15,107 nucleotides of DNA, taken from assembly GCA_022769845.1 (NCBI GenBank), contig JALEIO010000110.1, positions 1 to 15,107 on the forward strand. Direction: 5' to 3'. Position numbers and translations under genes: made by a program. Origin of the DNA: Oscillospiraceae bacterium. GTDB lineage: Bacteria > Bacillota > Clostridia > UMGS1810. Shown piece after piece: positions 6,616 through 13,228 of this stretch (position 1 is its first letter; every line of letters starts with the position of its first letter). The notes beneath the pieces were generated by a model. That model ran no database searches. It worked only from the letters and a program-made list of their open reading frames with translations, and was not told the origin of the DNA.

Positions 6616-8250
6616 ATGAATGAAAAAAAAGTGCGAAAAGTAAACACCAAAATACTTGTCATCATATTGTCTTTGGCAATTATTGCAGCTGCTTTTACTC
6701 TTATAGCGGTATTTTCAAAAATCAGCACAACTTATAAAAAGGTTTACATAAACGACATTTGCGCGGGCGGAAAAAACGTTGACGAGGTAAAAAAATTATT
6801 GTCGGAAAAATATGTGCCCGAAAATACAAATGTTATTTTTAGCTACAAAAATAACGACTTCGAGGTAAACGGCAAGGATTTTGACCTTATTTACGACCTT
6901 GATAAAACAAGCGAAAACGCGCATCAGACGGGAAGAAGCAAAAACGCATTTTTGCGAGGTATAAACGCAATTAGGTATTCAATTTTTAAAAAGGAAATTC
7001 CCGTAGAAATCACCTTTGACCAAGATAAGCTTTACGATATTTTAAGTACGAAAACAACAGATGTTGAAAATCCCGTTACCAATACGGTTATTGAGCTTAA
7101 AGATGATAAGCTTGCAATTTCAAACGGCAAAAAAGGCAACGGTGTTGACATTGATAAAATAAAAAAAGAGGTTGAAAAGATTATTTCAAAAAATCTTTTA
7201 ACTGAAAAAACAGAGATTAAAATTACCGAAATCGAGCCAAGAATACCAACCGCAAAGGCGCTTTACGAAAAGTATCACAAAGAGCCGAAGGACGTTGAAT
7301 TCGGCGAAAAAGACGGCGAGGTTTATTTTTCCGAGCATATCACAGGCGTGGACTTTGATGTAGACGCGGCACAGAAAATTTTGAACGAAAACAAAAACAG
7401 CAGTGAGGTTTATTATATTCCGGTTGAAATTACGCAGCCTCAAAAAACCACGCAGTGGTTTATAGACAACAGGCTTACCGACACGCTCGGCAGCTTTTCA
7501 ACCATTTATAACGCAGGAAATTATGACAGGTCGCATAACATAGCTCTTGCGGCGCAGAAAATCAACGGTATGGTTCTTATGCCCGGCGAGCAGTTTTCGT
7601 TTAACGGCGTTGTCGGTCAGCGTTCGGCGCAGACAGGCTTTAAAACCGCAAAGGTTTATCAGGGCGGCGAAATTGTGGACGGCATAGGCGGCGGTATTTG
7701 CCAGGTGTCCACAACGCTTTACAATGCTGTGCTTTACGCAGATTTAAGCATCGATTACCGTACAAATCACTCAATGCCCGTTTCATATGCTCCGGCAGGA
7801 CGCGATGCAACCGTATCATACGGCAGCATTGATTTTAAATTTTCAAATAATCAGGGGTATCCTATCAAGCTTTCCTGTTCGGCTTCGGGCGGAAAACTCA
7901 TCTGCTCGGTTTACGGCATAAATTTAAAGCATAAGAAGGTAGAAATTACCACACAGACAATCAGCACAACGCCGTTTTCCGTTAAAGAGGTTGAGGATAA
8001 TACTCTTCCCGAAGGCACAAGAAAGGTTAAGCAAGCAGGCAGTGCAGGCAGTGTTGTTGATACATTCAAAACCGTATACATAAACGGCGAAAGCCAAGGC
8101 ACAAAAAAGATTTCAAGAAGCAATTACTCCGCAATAACGCAAATTGAGCTTGTCGGTACGAAAAAAGAGGACGAAAACATTTCAGATACTCCGGCAGCCG
8201 CGGCGTTTTCAGACGGCGAAACCTATGTAGGCGATGATACGGCACAGTAA
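6616..8250 (+). CDS. VanW family envelope protein with peptidoglycan-binding-like and G5 domains
   Basis: The 544-residue product starts with a basic segment and one hydrophobic helix (about residues 12-34), so it is exported or anchored with its bulk outside the membrane. Residues about 60-280 resemble the paired YoaR-like putative peptidoglycan-binding domains; the second copy shows NGKKGNGVDIDK and HITGVDFDVDAAQKIL. The VanW domain (about 290-425) contains NYDRSHNIALAAQKING, MPGEQFSFN and the signature GGGICQVSTTLYNA (G358-G360, C362). Residues about 442-512 form a G5 domain (LPEGTRKVKQAG and a TVYINGE turn). A short acidic, alanine-rich tail follows. VanW proteins occur in some vancomycin-resistance clusters, but the family is widespread, its biochemical role is unproven, and no vanHAX-type genes are nearby, so resistance should not be inferred. 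GAGGTG at 6600-6605 precedes the ATG by 10 bases. Only weak promoter matches were seen upstream (for instance a TAAAAT at 6578-6583). Confidence 0.92.
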   Translation: MNEKKVRKVNTKILVIILSLAIIAAAFTLIAVFSKISTTYKKVYINDICAGGKNVDEVKKLLSEKYVPENTNVIFSYKNNDFEVNGKDFDLIYDLDKTSENAHQTGRSKNAFLRGINAIRYSIFKKEIPVEITFDQDKLYDILSTKTTDVENPVTNTVIELKDDKLAISNGKKGNGVDIDKIKKEVEKIISKNLLTEKTEIKITEIEPRIPTAKALYEKYHKEPKDVEFGEKDGEVYFSEHITGVDFDVDAAQKILNENKNSSEVYYIPVEITQPQKTTQWFIDNRLTDTLGSFSTIYNAGNYDRSHNIALAAQKINGMVLMPGEQFSFNGVVGQRSAQTGFKTAKVYQGGEIVDGIGGGICQVSTTLYNAVLYADLSIDYRTNHSMPVSYAPAGRDATVSYGSIDFKFSNNQGYPIKLSCSASGGKLICSVYGINLKHKKVEITTQTISTTPFSVKEVEDNTLPEGTRKVKQAGSAGSVVDTFKTVYINGESQGTKKISRSNYSAITQIELVGTKKEDENISDTPAAAAFSDGETYVGDDTAQ

Positions 8251-8270
8251 AATTTAATATAATTAACTTT

Positions 8271-8302
8271 AAGACTGTTTTACTATGAAACAGTCTTTTT
8301 TT
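8271..8302 (+). terminator. Intrinsic terminator after the VanW-family gene
   Basis: AAGACTGTTT (8271-8280) pairs with AAACAGTCTT (8288-8297); one further T-G wobble closes a 5-base loop. The stem runs into an uninterrupted T tract to 8302. It is 20 bases after the stop codon and insulates the following phosphate operon. Confidence 0.92.
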
Positions 8303-8352
8303 GTTGTATGTAAAAACTTTTCTCCCTACAAAACATATTTATTGCCGTCAAA

Positions 8353-8393
8353 TTTTACAAAAACTTTACATAACCTGTCTTTTTGATTTGACA
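8353..8393 (+). promoter_or_regulatory. Pho-box-like array of 11-bp repeats upstream of pstS
   Basis: TTTACA occurs at 8354-8359 and again at 8365-8370, five bases apart, which is the architecture of Firmicute PhoP boxes (TT-x-ACA hexamers with about 5-base gaps). Extending the frame by 11 bases gives CTGTCTT at 8375-8381, close to the CTGTCA half-site of PhoB boxes. A further TTTGACA at 8387-8393 is one base out of phase and coincides with the promoter -35. Because the operon encodes the phosphate importer and its own two-component system, autoregulation by phosphorylated PhoB/PhoP is the natural reading. No binding evidence exists beyond sequence. Confidence 0.7.
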
Positions 8394-8416
8394 AACCAAT
8401 GGTAAAATTATAAATG
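8388..8416 (+). promoter_or_regulatory. Promoter of the pst-pho operon
   Basis: A perfect -35 TTGACA is at 8388-8393. The -10 is less clear: TATAAA at 8409-8414 gives a 15-base spacer and TAAATG at 8411-8416 gives 17. Suboptimal spacing or a poor -10 is expected of an activator-dependent promoter, and the Pho-box-like repeats lie immediately upstream. The leader to the pstS ATG would be about 45 bases. Confidence 0.6.
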
Positions 8417-8445
8417 TAAAGAAAAAAAGAAGCAAAAAATTAAAT

Positions 8446-8462
8446 TGTAAAGGAGTTTTACA
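8446..8462 (+). promoter_or_regulatory. pstS ribosome site inside a small inverted repeat
   Basis: TGTAAA (8446-8451) and TTTACA (8457-8462) are reverse complements and flank GGAGT, so the core of the AAGGAG ribosome site (8450-8455) lies partly in the stem and partly in a 5-base loop. The pstS ATG follows at 8465, 9 bases after the ribosome site. The TTTACA arm repeats the hexamer of the Pho-box-like array, and an inverted TGTAAA is also at 8415-8420. The 6-bp AT-rich stem is weak and may not fold stably. Confidence 0.4.
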
Positions 8463-8464
8463 TT

Positions 8465-9313
8465 ATGAAGAAAACGAAAAAATTAGTCGCGCTTATTGCG
8501 TGCGCACTGCTCGCGGTGTCGGCTGTAACAGGCTGTCAGAAAAGCGGTGACGAAACAAATCAAGCAAGCAAAACCGCTGACGCAGGTTCGGTATCAACAG
8601 ATGGTTCAACATCTATGGAAAAGGTTATCGGTGCACTCGGCGAGTCGTTCAAGGAGCAAAACGCAGGTGTAACATTTACATATAATCCGACGGGCTCGGG
8701 TTCGGGAATTACCGCAGTATCCGAAGGAAGATGCGATATCGGTCTTTCAAGCAGAGCGCTTAAAGATGAAGAAAAAGCTTCGGGTCTTAAAGGAACAATT
8801 CTTGCATACGATGGCATTGCAATCATTGTAAATCCGCAAAGCAAAGTCGAAGATTTGTCGGTTGAAGATATCAAAAAAATATACACCGGCGAAATTAAAG
8901 ACTGGAGCGAGGTTGGCGGCGATAGCGGCGAAATAGTTCTTATCGGAAGAGAAGCAGGCAGCGGCACAAGAGATGGCTTTGAATCAATCACCGATACAAA
9001 GGACAAATGCCAATACCGTCAGGAGCTTACCTCAACAGGCGACGTTATCACAACGGTAGCTCAAAACCCGAATGCAATCGGCTACGCTTCACTTGCGTCA
9101 GTAAAAGATAATGTTAAGGCACTCAAGGTAGGCGGCGTTGCACCGAGTGAAGCAACCGTAAAAGACGCCACATATGTTGTTCAGCGTCCGTTCGTGCTGG
9201 TTACAAAAGAAAGCACTCCGCTTTCGGAAACAGCGCAGAAATTCTTTGATTATGCAACCTCAAGCGCAGCTTCCGAAATAATTAGCAAAGCAGGCGCAGT
9301 ATCTGCAAAATAA
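8465..9313 (+). CDS. pstS: Phosphate ABC transporter substrate-binding lipoprotein PstS
   Basis: The 282-residue product captures inorganic phosphate outside the membrane and hands it to PstC/PstA. A lipoprotein signal peptide is clear: MKKTKK, a hydrophobic core, and the lipobox AVTGC with the lipidated cysteine at C24, followed by a polar linker to about residue 45. Phosphate-contacting motifs of the PstS family are present: GSTSM (47-51), GSGSG (77-81), the SSR segment at 95-97, and REAGSGTRDGF (162-172). NAIGYAS (203-209) belongs to the second lobe. The length is typical of the clostridial form. It is the first gene of the operon; the 58-base gap to pstC holds a strong hairpin that should raise pstS message over the downstream genes, fitting the excess of binding protein needed. 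Confidence 0.97.
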   Translation: MKKTKKLVALIACALLAVSAVTGCQKSGDETNQASKTADAGSVSTDGSTSMEKVIGALGESFKEQNAGVTFTYNPTGSGSGITAVSEGRCDIGLSSRALKDEEKASGLKGTILAYDGIAIIVNPQSKVEDLSVEDIKKIYTGEIKDWSEVGGDSGEIVLIGREAGSGTRDGFESITDTKDKCQYRQELTSTGDVITTVAQNPNAIGYASLASVKDNVKALKVGGVAPSEATVKDATYVVQRPFVLVTKESTPLSETAQKFFDYATSSAASEIISKAGAVSAK

Positions 9314-9320
9314 AACTTGC

Positions 9321-9347
9321 GGCGGTGCTAAAAATGCACCGCCCTTT
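9321..9347 (+). terminator. Intercistronic hairpin between pstS and pstC (attenuator or mRNA-stabilising)
   Basis: GGCGGTGC (9321-9328) and GCACCGCC (9336-9343) form a perfect GC-rich 8-bp stem with a 7-base loop, followed only by CTTTT. The short T run suggests partial termination or a block to 3' exonucleases rather than a full stop, since pstC follows 24 bases later with its own ribosome site and no promoter is visible. Confidence 0.75.
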
Positions 9348-9371
9348 TAAATTTAAGAGGACAAAAAAATT

Positions 9372-10268
9372 ATGAAAAATACAAAAAATCCACTTACGCA
9401 AAACAAAAAAATAATTGACGCCGAAGGTATAATCCACGCGATCTTTTTAATACTCGGTCTCATAACCGTCGGCTGCGTACTGCTTATAACCGTATACCTT
9501 GTAATTTCGGGACTTCCGGCAATTTCAAAAATCGGGCTGAAAAACTTTTTGTTCGGTAAGGTATGGGCGTCAACCTCAAGAAATCCAAGCTACGGCATAC
9601 TCCCGTTTATTTTAACAAGCGTTTACGGCACCGGCGGAGCAATACTTATAGGTGTTCCGATAGGCTTTTTTACAGCCGTTTACCTTGCAAAGCTCGCACC
9701 TAAAAAGTTAAAATCGGCAGTGGAATCTGCCGTAAGTCTGCTTGCAGGAATACCGTCGGTTGTGTACGGCTTGGTAGGTATGCTGGTGCTTGTTCCCGCA
9801 ATACGAAAAATTTTCAATATTCCCGACGGAGCAAGCCTTCTTGCGGCAATAATCGTACTTGCAGTAATGATACTTCCATCCATAATAAAAGTATCACTCA
9901 CCGCACTTGAAGCCGTTCCGAAGGAATATGAGGACGCGTCGCTTGCACTTGGCGCAACCGACATTGAAACGTATTTTAAAGTATCGGTTCCCGCCGCAAA
10001 AAGCGGAATAGCAGCGGCAGTAGTGCTTGGCGTAGGACGTGCAATAGGCGAAGCAATGGCGGTTATGATGGTATCGGGAAATGCTCCGAATATGCCGTCC
10101 ATCTTCGAAAGCGTACGCTTTTTGACAACCGCGGTTGCAAGCGAAATGTCATATTCGGCAGGACTTCAAAGAGAGGCGCTTTTTTCAATCGCACTGGTAT
10201 TGTTTTTGTTTATAATGCTTATAAACGCCGCTCTCAACTTTCTTTTAAAGCGCGATAAGGAGAAATAA
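9372..10268 (+). CDS. pstC: Phosphate ABC transporter permease PstC
   Basis: PstC is one of the two membrane subunits forming the phosphate channel. The 298 residues hold six predicted helices, the first at about 20-48. The binding-protein-dependent permease loop that docks on PstB is at about 186-212 (YEDASLALGATDIETYF then VPAA). Just after it comes the family motif GVGRAIGEAMAVMM (220-233). A NPSYGILPF segment (71-79) and the GIPSVVYGLVGM stretch (126-137) are also typical of PstC. AAGAGGA at 9355-9361 lies 10 bases before the ATG. It is separated from pstA by two bases. PstC and PstA are paralogues; the longer N-terminal part and the position after pstS support PstC for this one. Confidence 0.96.
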   Translation: MKNTKNPLTQNKKIIDAEGIIHAIFLILGLITVGCVLLITVYLVISGLPAISKIGLKNFLFGKVWASTSRNPSYGILPFILTSVYGTGGAILIGVPIGFFTAVYLAKLAPKKLKSAVESAVSLLAGIPSVVYGLVGMLVLVPAIRKIFNIPDGASLLAAIIVLAVMILPSIIKVSLTALEAVPKEYEDASLALGATDIETYFKVSVPAAKSGIAAAVVLGVGRAIGEAMAVMMVSGNAPNMPSIFESVRFLTTAVASEMSYSAGLQREALFSIALVLFLFIMLINAALNFLLKRDKEK

Positions 10269-10270
10269 AA

Positions 10271-11134
10271 ATGCTTTCCAATCAAATTTCAAAAAAACGA
10301 AAAATATATATAGGTATGCTTAAAACGCTTATGGGCATATCAGTTGTCCTAACGTGCGCTCTGGTGGTGTTTCTGCTTGTTTTCGTATTTTTCAAAGGAA
10401 TACCCAACATCACGCTGAAGCTGCTTACCACCGCGCCAAGCTATTTAACCGAAAAAATAGGCATACTTCCCGACATATTAAACACCTTATACATAGTGAT
10501 TGCAACAATTGTAATTGTTCTTCCGCTCGGAGTTGGTGCGGCGGTTTATCTTACCGAATACGCACCGAACAAAAAAATTGTTGAAATAATAGAATATGCC
10601 GCCGAAACGCTTTCGGGCATACCGTCTGTAATATACGGACTTGTGGGAATGTTGTTTTTCTGCCAGTTTCTTAATATGAAAACCTCGCTTTTAGCCGGCA
10701 GCTTAACGCTTGTAATTATGAATCTTCCGACAATTATGCGAACAACTCAAGAAAGCCTTAAAACCGTTCCGCAAAGCTTGCGCGAGGGCGCGTTCGGTCT
10801 TGGCGCCGGAAAATGGCACGTTGTGCGCACGGTTGTACTGCCGGGGTGCATTGACGGTGTAATCACAGGCTGCATACTCTCTGTCGGAAGAATACTCGGA
10901 GAATCCGCGGCGCTTCTGTTTACGGCAGGATTTGCACACACGCTAAACGGCATAATCGCAGGACTTAACAACGCCGGCGCAACTCTTACGGTAGCGCTTT
11001 ACGTTTACGCAAAGGAGCAGGGCGAATTCGGCGTAGCATTTGCAATCGCGGCAATTTTAATGCTGCTTACTCTGCTGATAAATCTTGCGGCTACGCTTAC
11101 AGGAAAGTATTTTGAAAAAAGGAGGAACATATGA
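10271..11134 (+). CDS. pstA: Phosphate ABC transporter permease PstA
   Basis: This is the second membrane subunit of the importer, 287 residues with six predicted helices (first at about 18-42). GIPSVIYGLVGMLFF (117-131) parallels the PstC segment. The ATPase-docking loop is at about 171-192 (REGAFGLGAGKWHVVRTVVLPG region, G-L-G-A core), followed by SVGRILGESAALLFTAG (204-220), where PstC has GVGRAIGEAMAV. The AAGGAG ribosome site at 10257-10262 overlaps the end of pstC and is 8 bases from the ATG. The stop overlaps the pstB start as ATGA. Together with PstC it forms the channel through the cytoplasmic membrane. Confidence 0.96.
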   Translation: MLSNQISKKRKIYIGMLKTLMGISVVLTCALVVFLLVFVFFKGIPNITLKLLTTAPSYLTEKIGILPDILNTLYIVIATIVIVLPLGVGAAVYLTEYAPNKKIVEIIEYAAETLSGIPSVIYGLVGMLFFCQFLNMKTSLLAGSLTLVIMNLPTIMRTTQESLKTVPQSLREGAFGLGAGKWHVVRTVVLPGCIDGVITGCILSVGRILGESAALLFTAGFAHTLNGIIAGLNNAGATLTVALYVYAKEQGEFGVAFAIAAILMLLTLLINLAATLTGKYFEKRRNI

Positions 11135-11886
11135 ACAGTATAATTTCGGTTAAAAACCTTAATTTGTGGTACGGTGCGTCACAGGCTTTAAAAAATATCA
11201 GCATAGAAATACCCGAAAAAAGTATTACGGCGCTGATAGGTCCGTCAGGATGCGGAAAATCCACATTTTTAAAAACCATCAACAGAATGAACGACCTTAT
11301 TCCGAGCGTTAAAATTGACGGTACAATTTATTACGGCGGACAGAATATTTTTGACAATAATGTTAACGTAAACGAACTTCGCAAGGAAATAGGAATGGTA
11401 TTTCAAAAGCCAAATCCTTTTCCAATGAGCATATACGACAACATTGCCTACGGCCCGAGAACACACGGCATTAAAAACAAGGCGAAGCTGGACGATATTG
11501 TTGAAAAATCTCTTAAGGGCGCGGCTATTTGGGACGAAGTAAAAGACCGTTTGAAAAAAAGTGCGCTTGGCTTATCGGGCGGTCAGCAGCAGCGTCTTTG
11601 CATCGCGCGTGCTCTTGCGGTTGAGCCTAAAATTCTTCTTATGGACGAGCCGACAAGCGCGCTCGACCCTATTTCAACGTCAAAAATTGAAGAACTTGCA
11701 AACGAGCTGAAAAAATGCTATACTATCATCATAGTAACCCACAATATGCAGCAGGCGGTGCGAATATCCGATAACACAGCGTTTTTTCTGCTTGGCGAGC
11801 TTGTAGAATACGGCGAAACAGAAAAAATGTTTGCAAATCCAAAGGACAAGCGAACAGAAGATTATATTACCGGGAGGTTCGGATAA
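11131..11886 (+). CDS. pstB: Phosphate ABC transporter ATP-binding protein PstB
   Basis: PstB hydrolyses ATP to drive phosphate uptake and also takes part in PhoU/PhoR signalling. The 251-residue product has all nucleotide-binding motifs: Walker A GPSGCGKST (37-45), the Q-loop glutamine Q92 in GMVFQKPNPFPMSI, the signature LSGGQQQR (148-155), Walker B ILLMDE (168-173), the D-loop SALD (176-179) and the switch histidine H204. NRMNDL (51-56) and VFQKPNPFPMS are typical of PstB rather than other ABC ATPases. GGAGG at 11121-11125 precedes the ATG by 5 bases and lies inside the last codons of pstA, with an ATGA overlap. The stop codon overlaps the phoU start as TAATG. Confidence 0.98.
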   Translation: MNSIISVKNLNLWYGASQALKNISIEIPEKSITALIGPSGCGKSTFLKTINRMNDLIPSVKIDGTIYYGGQNIFDNNVNVNELRKEIGMVFQKPNPFPMSIYDNIAYGPRTHGIKNKAKLDDIVEKSLKGAAIWDEVKDRLKKSALGLSGGQQQRLCIARALAVEPKILLMDEPTSALDPISTSKIEELANELKKCYTIIIVTHNMQQAVRISDNTAFFLLGELVEYGETEKMFANPKDKRTEDYITGRFG

Positions 11887-12539
11887 TGCGCAGTAAATTT
11901 GATATGCAGCTTGCAAATCTTAACAAGGAACTTATAGAAATGGGCGCGCTGTGCGAGCAGGTTATCGCACTGGCGGCAAAATCGCTTTCGGAGGGCGATG
12001 CGCTTGCGGCAAAGGATATTTTTCCGCTTGACGAAGAAATTGACCGCAAGGAACGCAGCATTGAATCGCTGTGCCTTAAGATGCTTCTTCAGCAGCAACC
12101 CGTAGCACGCGATTTAAGGCAGATTTCCGCAGCTCTTAAAATGATAACCGATATGGAGAGAATAGGCGATCAGGCGGCGGATATTGCAGAGATTATCGGA
12201 TTTATGGGTGTTAAGGCAGCAGATGAATGCTCATATATTTCCGAAATGGCAAGAGCGGCAATAAAAATGGTAACCGAGAGCGTTGACGCCTACGTTAATC
12301 AGGATATTGAAATTGCAAGGAGCGTAATTTTGCACGATGATGTAGTGGACGATTATTTTAAAAAAATTAAAACTTCACTTATTAAGCTTATTTCAAAAAG
12401 TCCCGACAACGGCGAATATGCGATTGATCTTATTATGATTGCAAAATATTTTGAACGTATCGGCGACCATGCGACAAATATTGCAGAGTGGGTTGAATTT
12501 TCGATAACGGGTATTCACAAAGGGGTTGACGAGCTATGA
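11886..12539 (+). CDS. phoU: Phosphate signalling protein PhoU
   Basis: PhoU transmits the state of the Pst transporter to the PhoR kinase and keeps the regulon off when phosphate is plentiful. The 217-residue all-helical product shows the expected two-fold repeat, each half with the metal-binding signature: D89-MERIGDQAAD in the first half and Y188-FERIGDHATN in the second. The length is normal for the family. A GGGAGG ribosome site at 11873-11878 lies within pstB. The start overlaps the pstB stop by one base and the stop overlaps the phoB start (ATGA), so PhoU is translated in step with both its transporter and regulator partners. Confidence 0.96.
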   Translation: MRSKFDMQLANLNKELIEMGALCEQVIALAAKSLSEGDALAAKDIFPLDEEIDRKERSIESLCLKMLLQQQPVARDLRQISAALKMITDMERIGDQAADIAEIIGFMGVKAADECSYISEMARAAIKMVTESVDAYVNQDIEIARSVILHDDVVDDYFKKIKTSLIKLISKSPDNGEYAIDLIMIAKYFERIGDHATNIAEWVEFSITGIHKGVDEL

Positions 12540-13228
12540 AAATATGGTGCGTTAAAATATGGTGCGTTGAGGACGATTCCTCTATTCGTGATATAGAGGT
12601 TTACACGCTTAAATCAACAGGCTTTGATGCGTCGGGGTTTCCTGACGGAAAAACATTTTTTGAAGCGCTTGAAGCTGACATTCCCGACCTTGCCGTGCTT
12701 GACATTATGCTTCCCGATATTGACGGAGTGGAAATTTTAAAGCGCCTCAAATCAAATGCAAAAACAAAAGACCTGCCGATTATAATGGCAACCGCAAAGG
12801 GTATGGAATATGACAAAATCCAAAGCCTTGATATGGGCGCAGACGATTACCTTACAAAGCCGTTCGGTATGCTTGAAATGGTGTCTCGCATAAAAGCTGT
12901 TCTTCGCCGCACCGCCCCGAAAAAAGATAATTACATATTAGCTCACGGACTTCTTACCTTAAATTTGCGCGAACACACCGTAATGTCAAACGGTGAAAGA
13001 GTAACGCTTACGCTGAAAGAATATGAGCTTCTTAAGCTGTTTATGTCAAATATCGGCGTTGCATATACACGCGAGCAGCTGTTTAACCAAATATGGGGTA
13101 TGGACTACTGCGGCGAAACAAGAACCGTTGATATGCACATACGAACGCTTCGGCAAAAAATCGGCGCTTGCAGCTCATATATTCAAACGGTACGCGGAGT
13201 CGGATACCGTATGGAGGTGAACGTATGA
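12536..13228 (+). CDS. phoB: Phosphate response regulator, OmpR/PhoB family (PhoB/PhoP)
   Basis: The 230-residue product is a DNA-binding response regulator. Its receiver domain has the acidic pocket EDD (12-14), the phosphoacceptor D56 (VLDIMLPDIDG), the switch threonine T86 (MATAKG) and K108 (DDYLTKPFG). The C-terminal winged helix (about 130-228) shows LTLKEYELLKLFM, the TREQLFNQIWG segment and RTVDMHIRTLRQKI. Pho regulon control is inferred from its place after phoU and before a PhoR-like kinase. Oddly, an exact 15-bp tandem repeat at 12539-12568 doubles the first beta strand: the protein begins MKIWCVKIWCVEDD where relatives have a single copy, shifting all later residues by five. No start codon lies in the second copy, so the extra strand must be translated. 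AAAGGGG at 12519-12525 is the ribosome site. Confidence 0.94.
   Translation: MKIWCVKIWCVEDDSSIRDIEVYTLKSTGFDASGFPDGKTFFEALEADIPDLAVLDIMLPDIDGVEILKRLKSNAKTKDLPIIMATAKGMEYDKIQSLDMGADDYLTKPFGMLEMVSRIKAVLRRTAPKKDNYILAHGLLTLNLREHTVMSNGERVTLTLKEYELLKLFMSNIGVAYTREQLFNQIWGMDYCGETRTVDMHIRTLRQKIGACSSYIQTVRGVGYRMEVNV
12539..12568 (+). repeat. Exact 15-bp tandem duplication at the 5' end of phoB
   Basis: AAAATATGGTGCGTT at 12539-12553 is repeated without change at 12554-12568. It is in frame and adds the residues KIWCV. Identity of the two copies, including third codon positions, points to a recent slippage or duplication event. Confidence 0.97.
13213..13217 (+). promoter_or_regulatory. Ribosome binding site that fixes the phoR start
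   Basis: GGAGG lies 7 bases before the ATG at 13225. The longer open frame beginning at 13168 would overlap phoB by 61 bases and has no comparable site, and its extra 19 residues are polar and would precede a normal signal-anchor start. Confidence 0.8.

Noticed and set aside
6616..8250. Vancomycin resistance determinant
   Set aside because: Only a VanW domain is present; no ligase, dehydrogenase or dipeptidase genes and no VanRS pair accompany it. The nearby two-component system belongs to the phosphate operon.
13168..13224. Upstream extension of the histidine kinase by 19 residues
   Set aside because: It lies wholly inside phoB and lacks a ribosome site, whereas the ATG at 13225 has GGAGG at 7 bases and makes the usual ATGA overlap.
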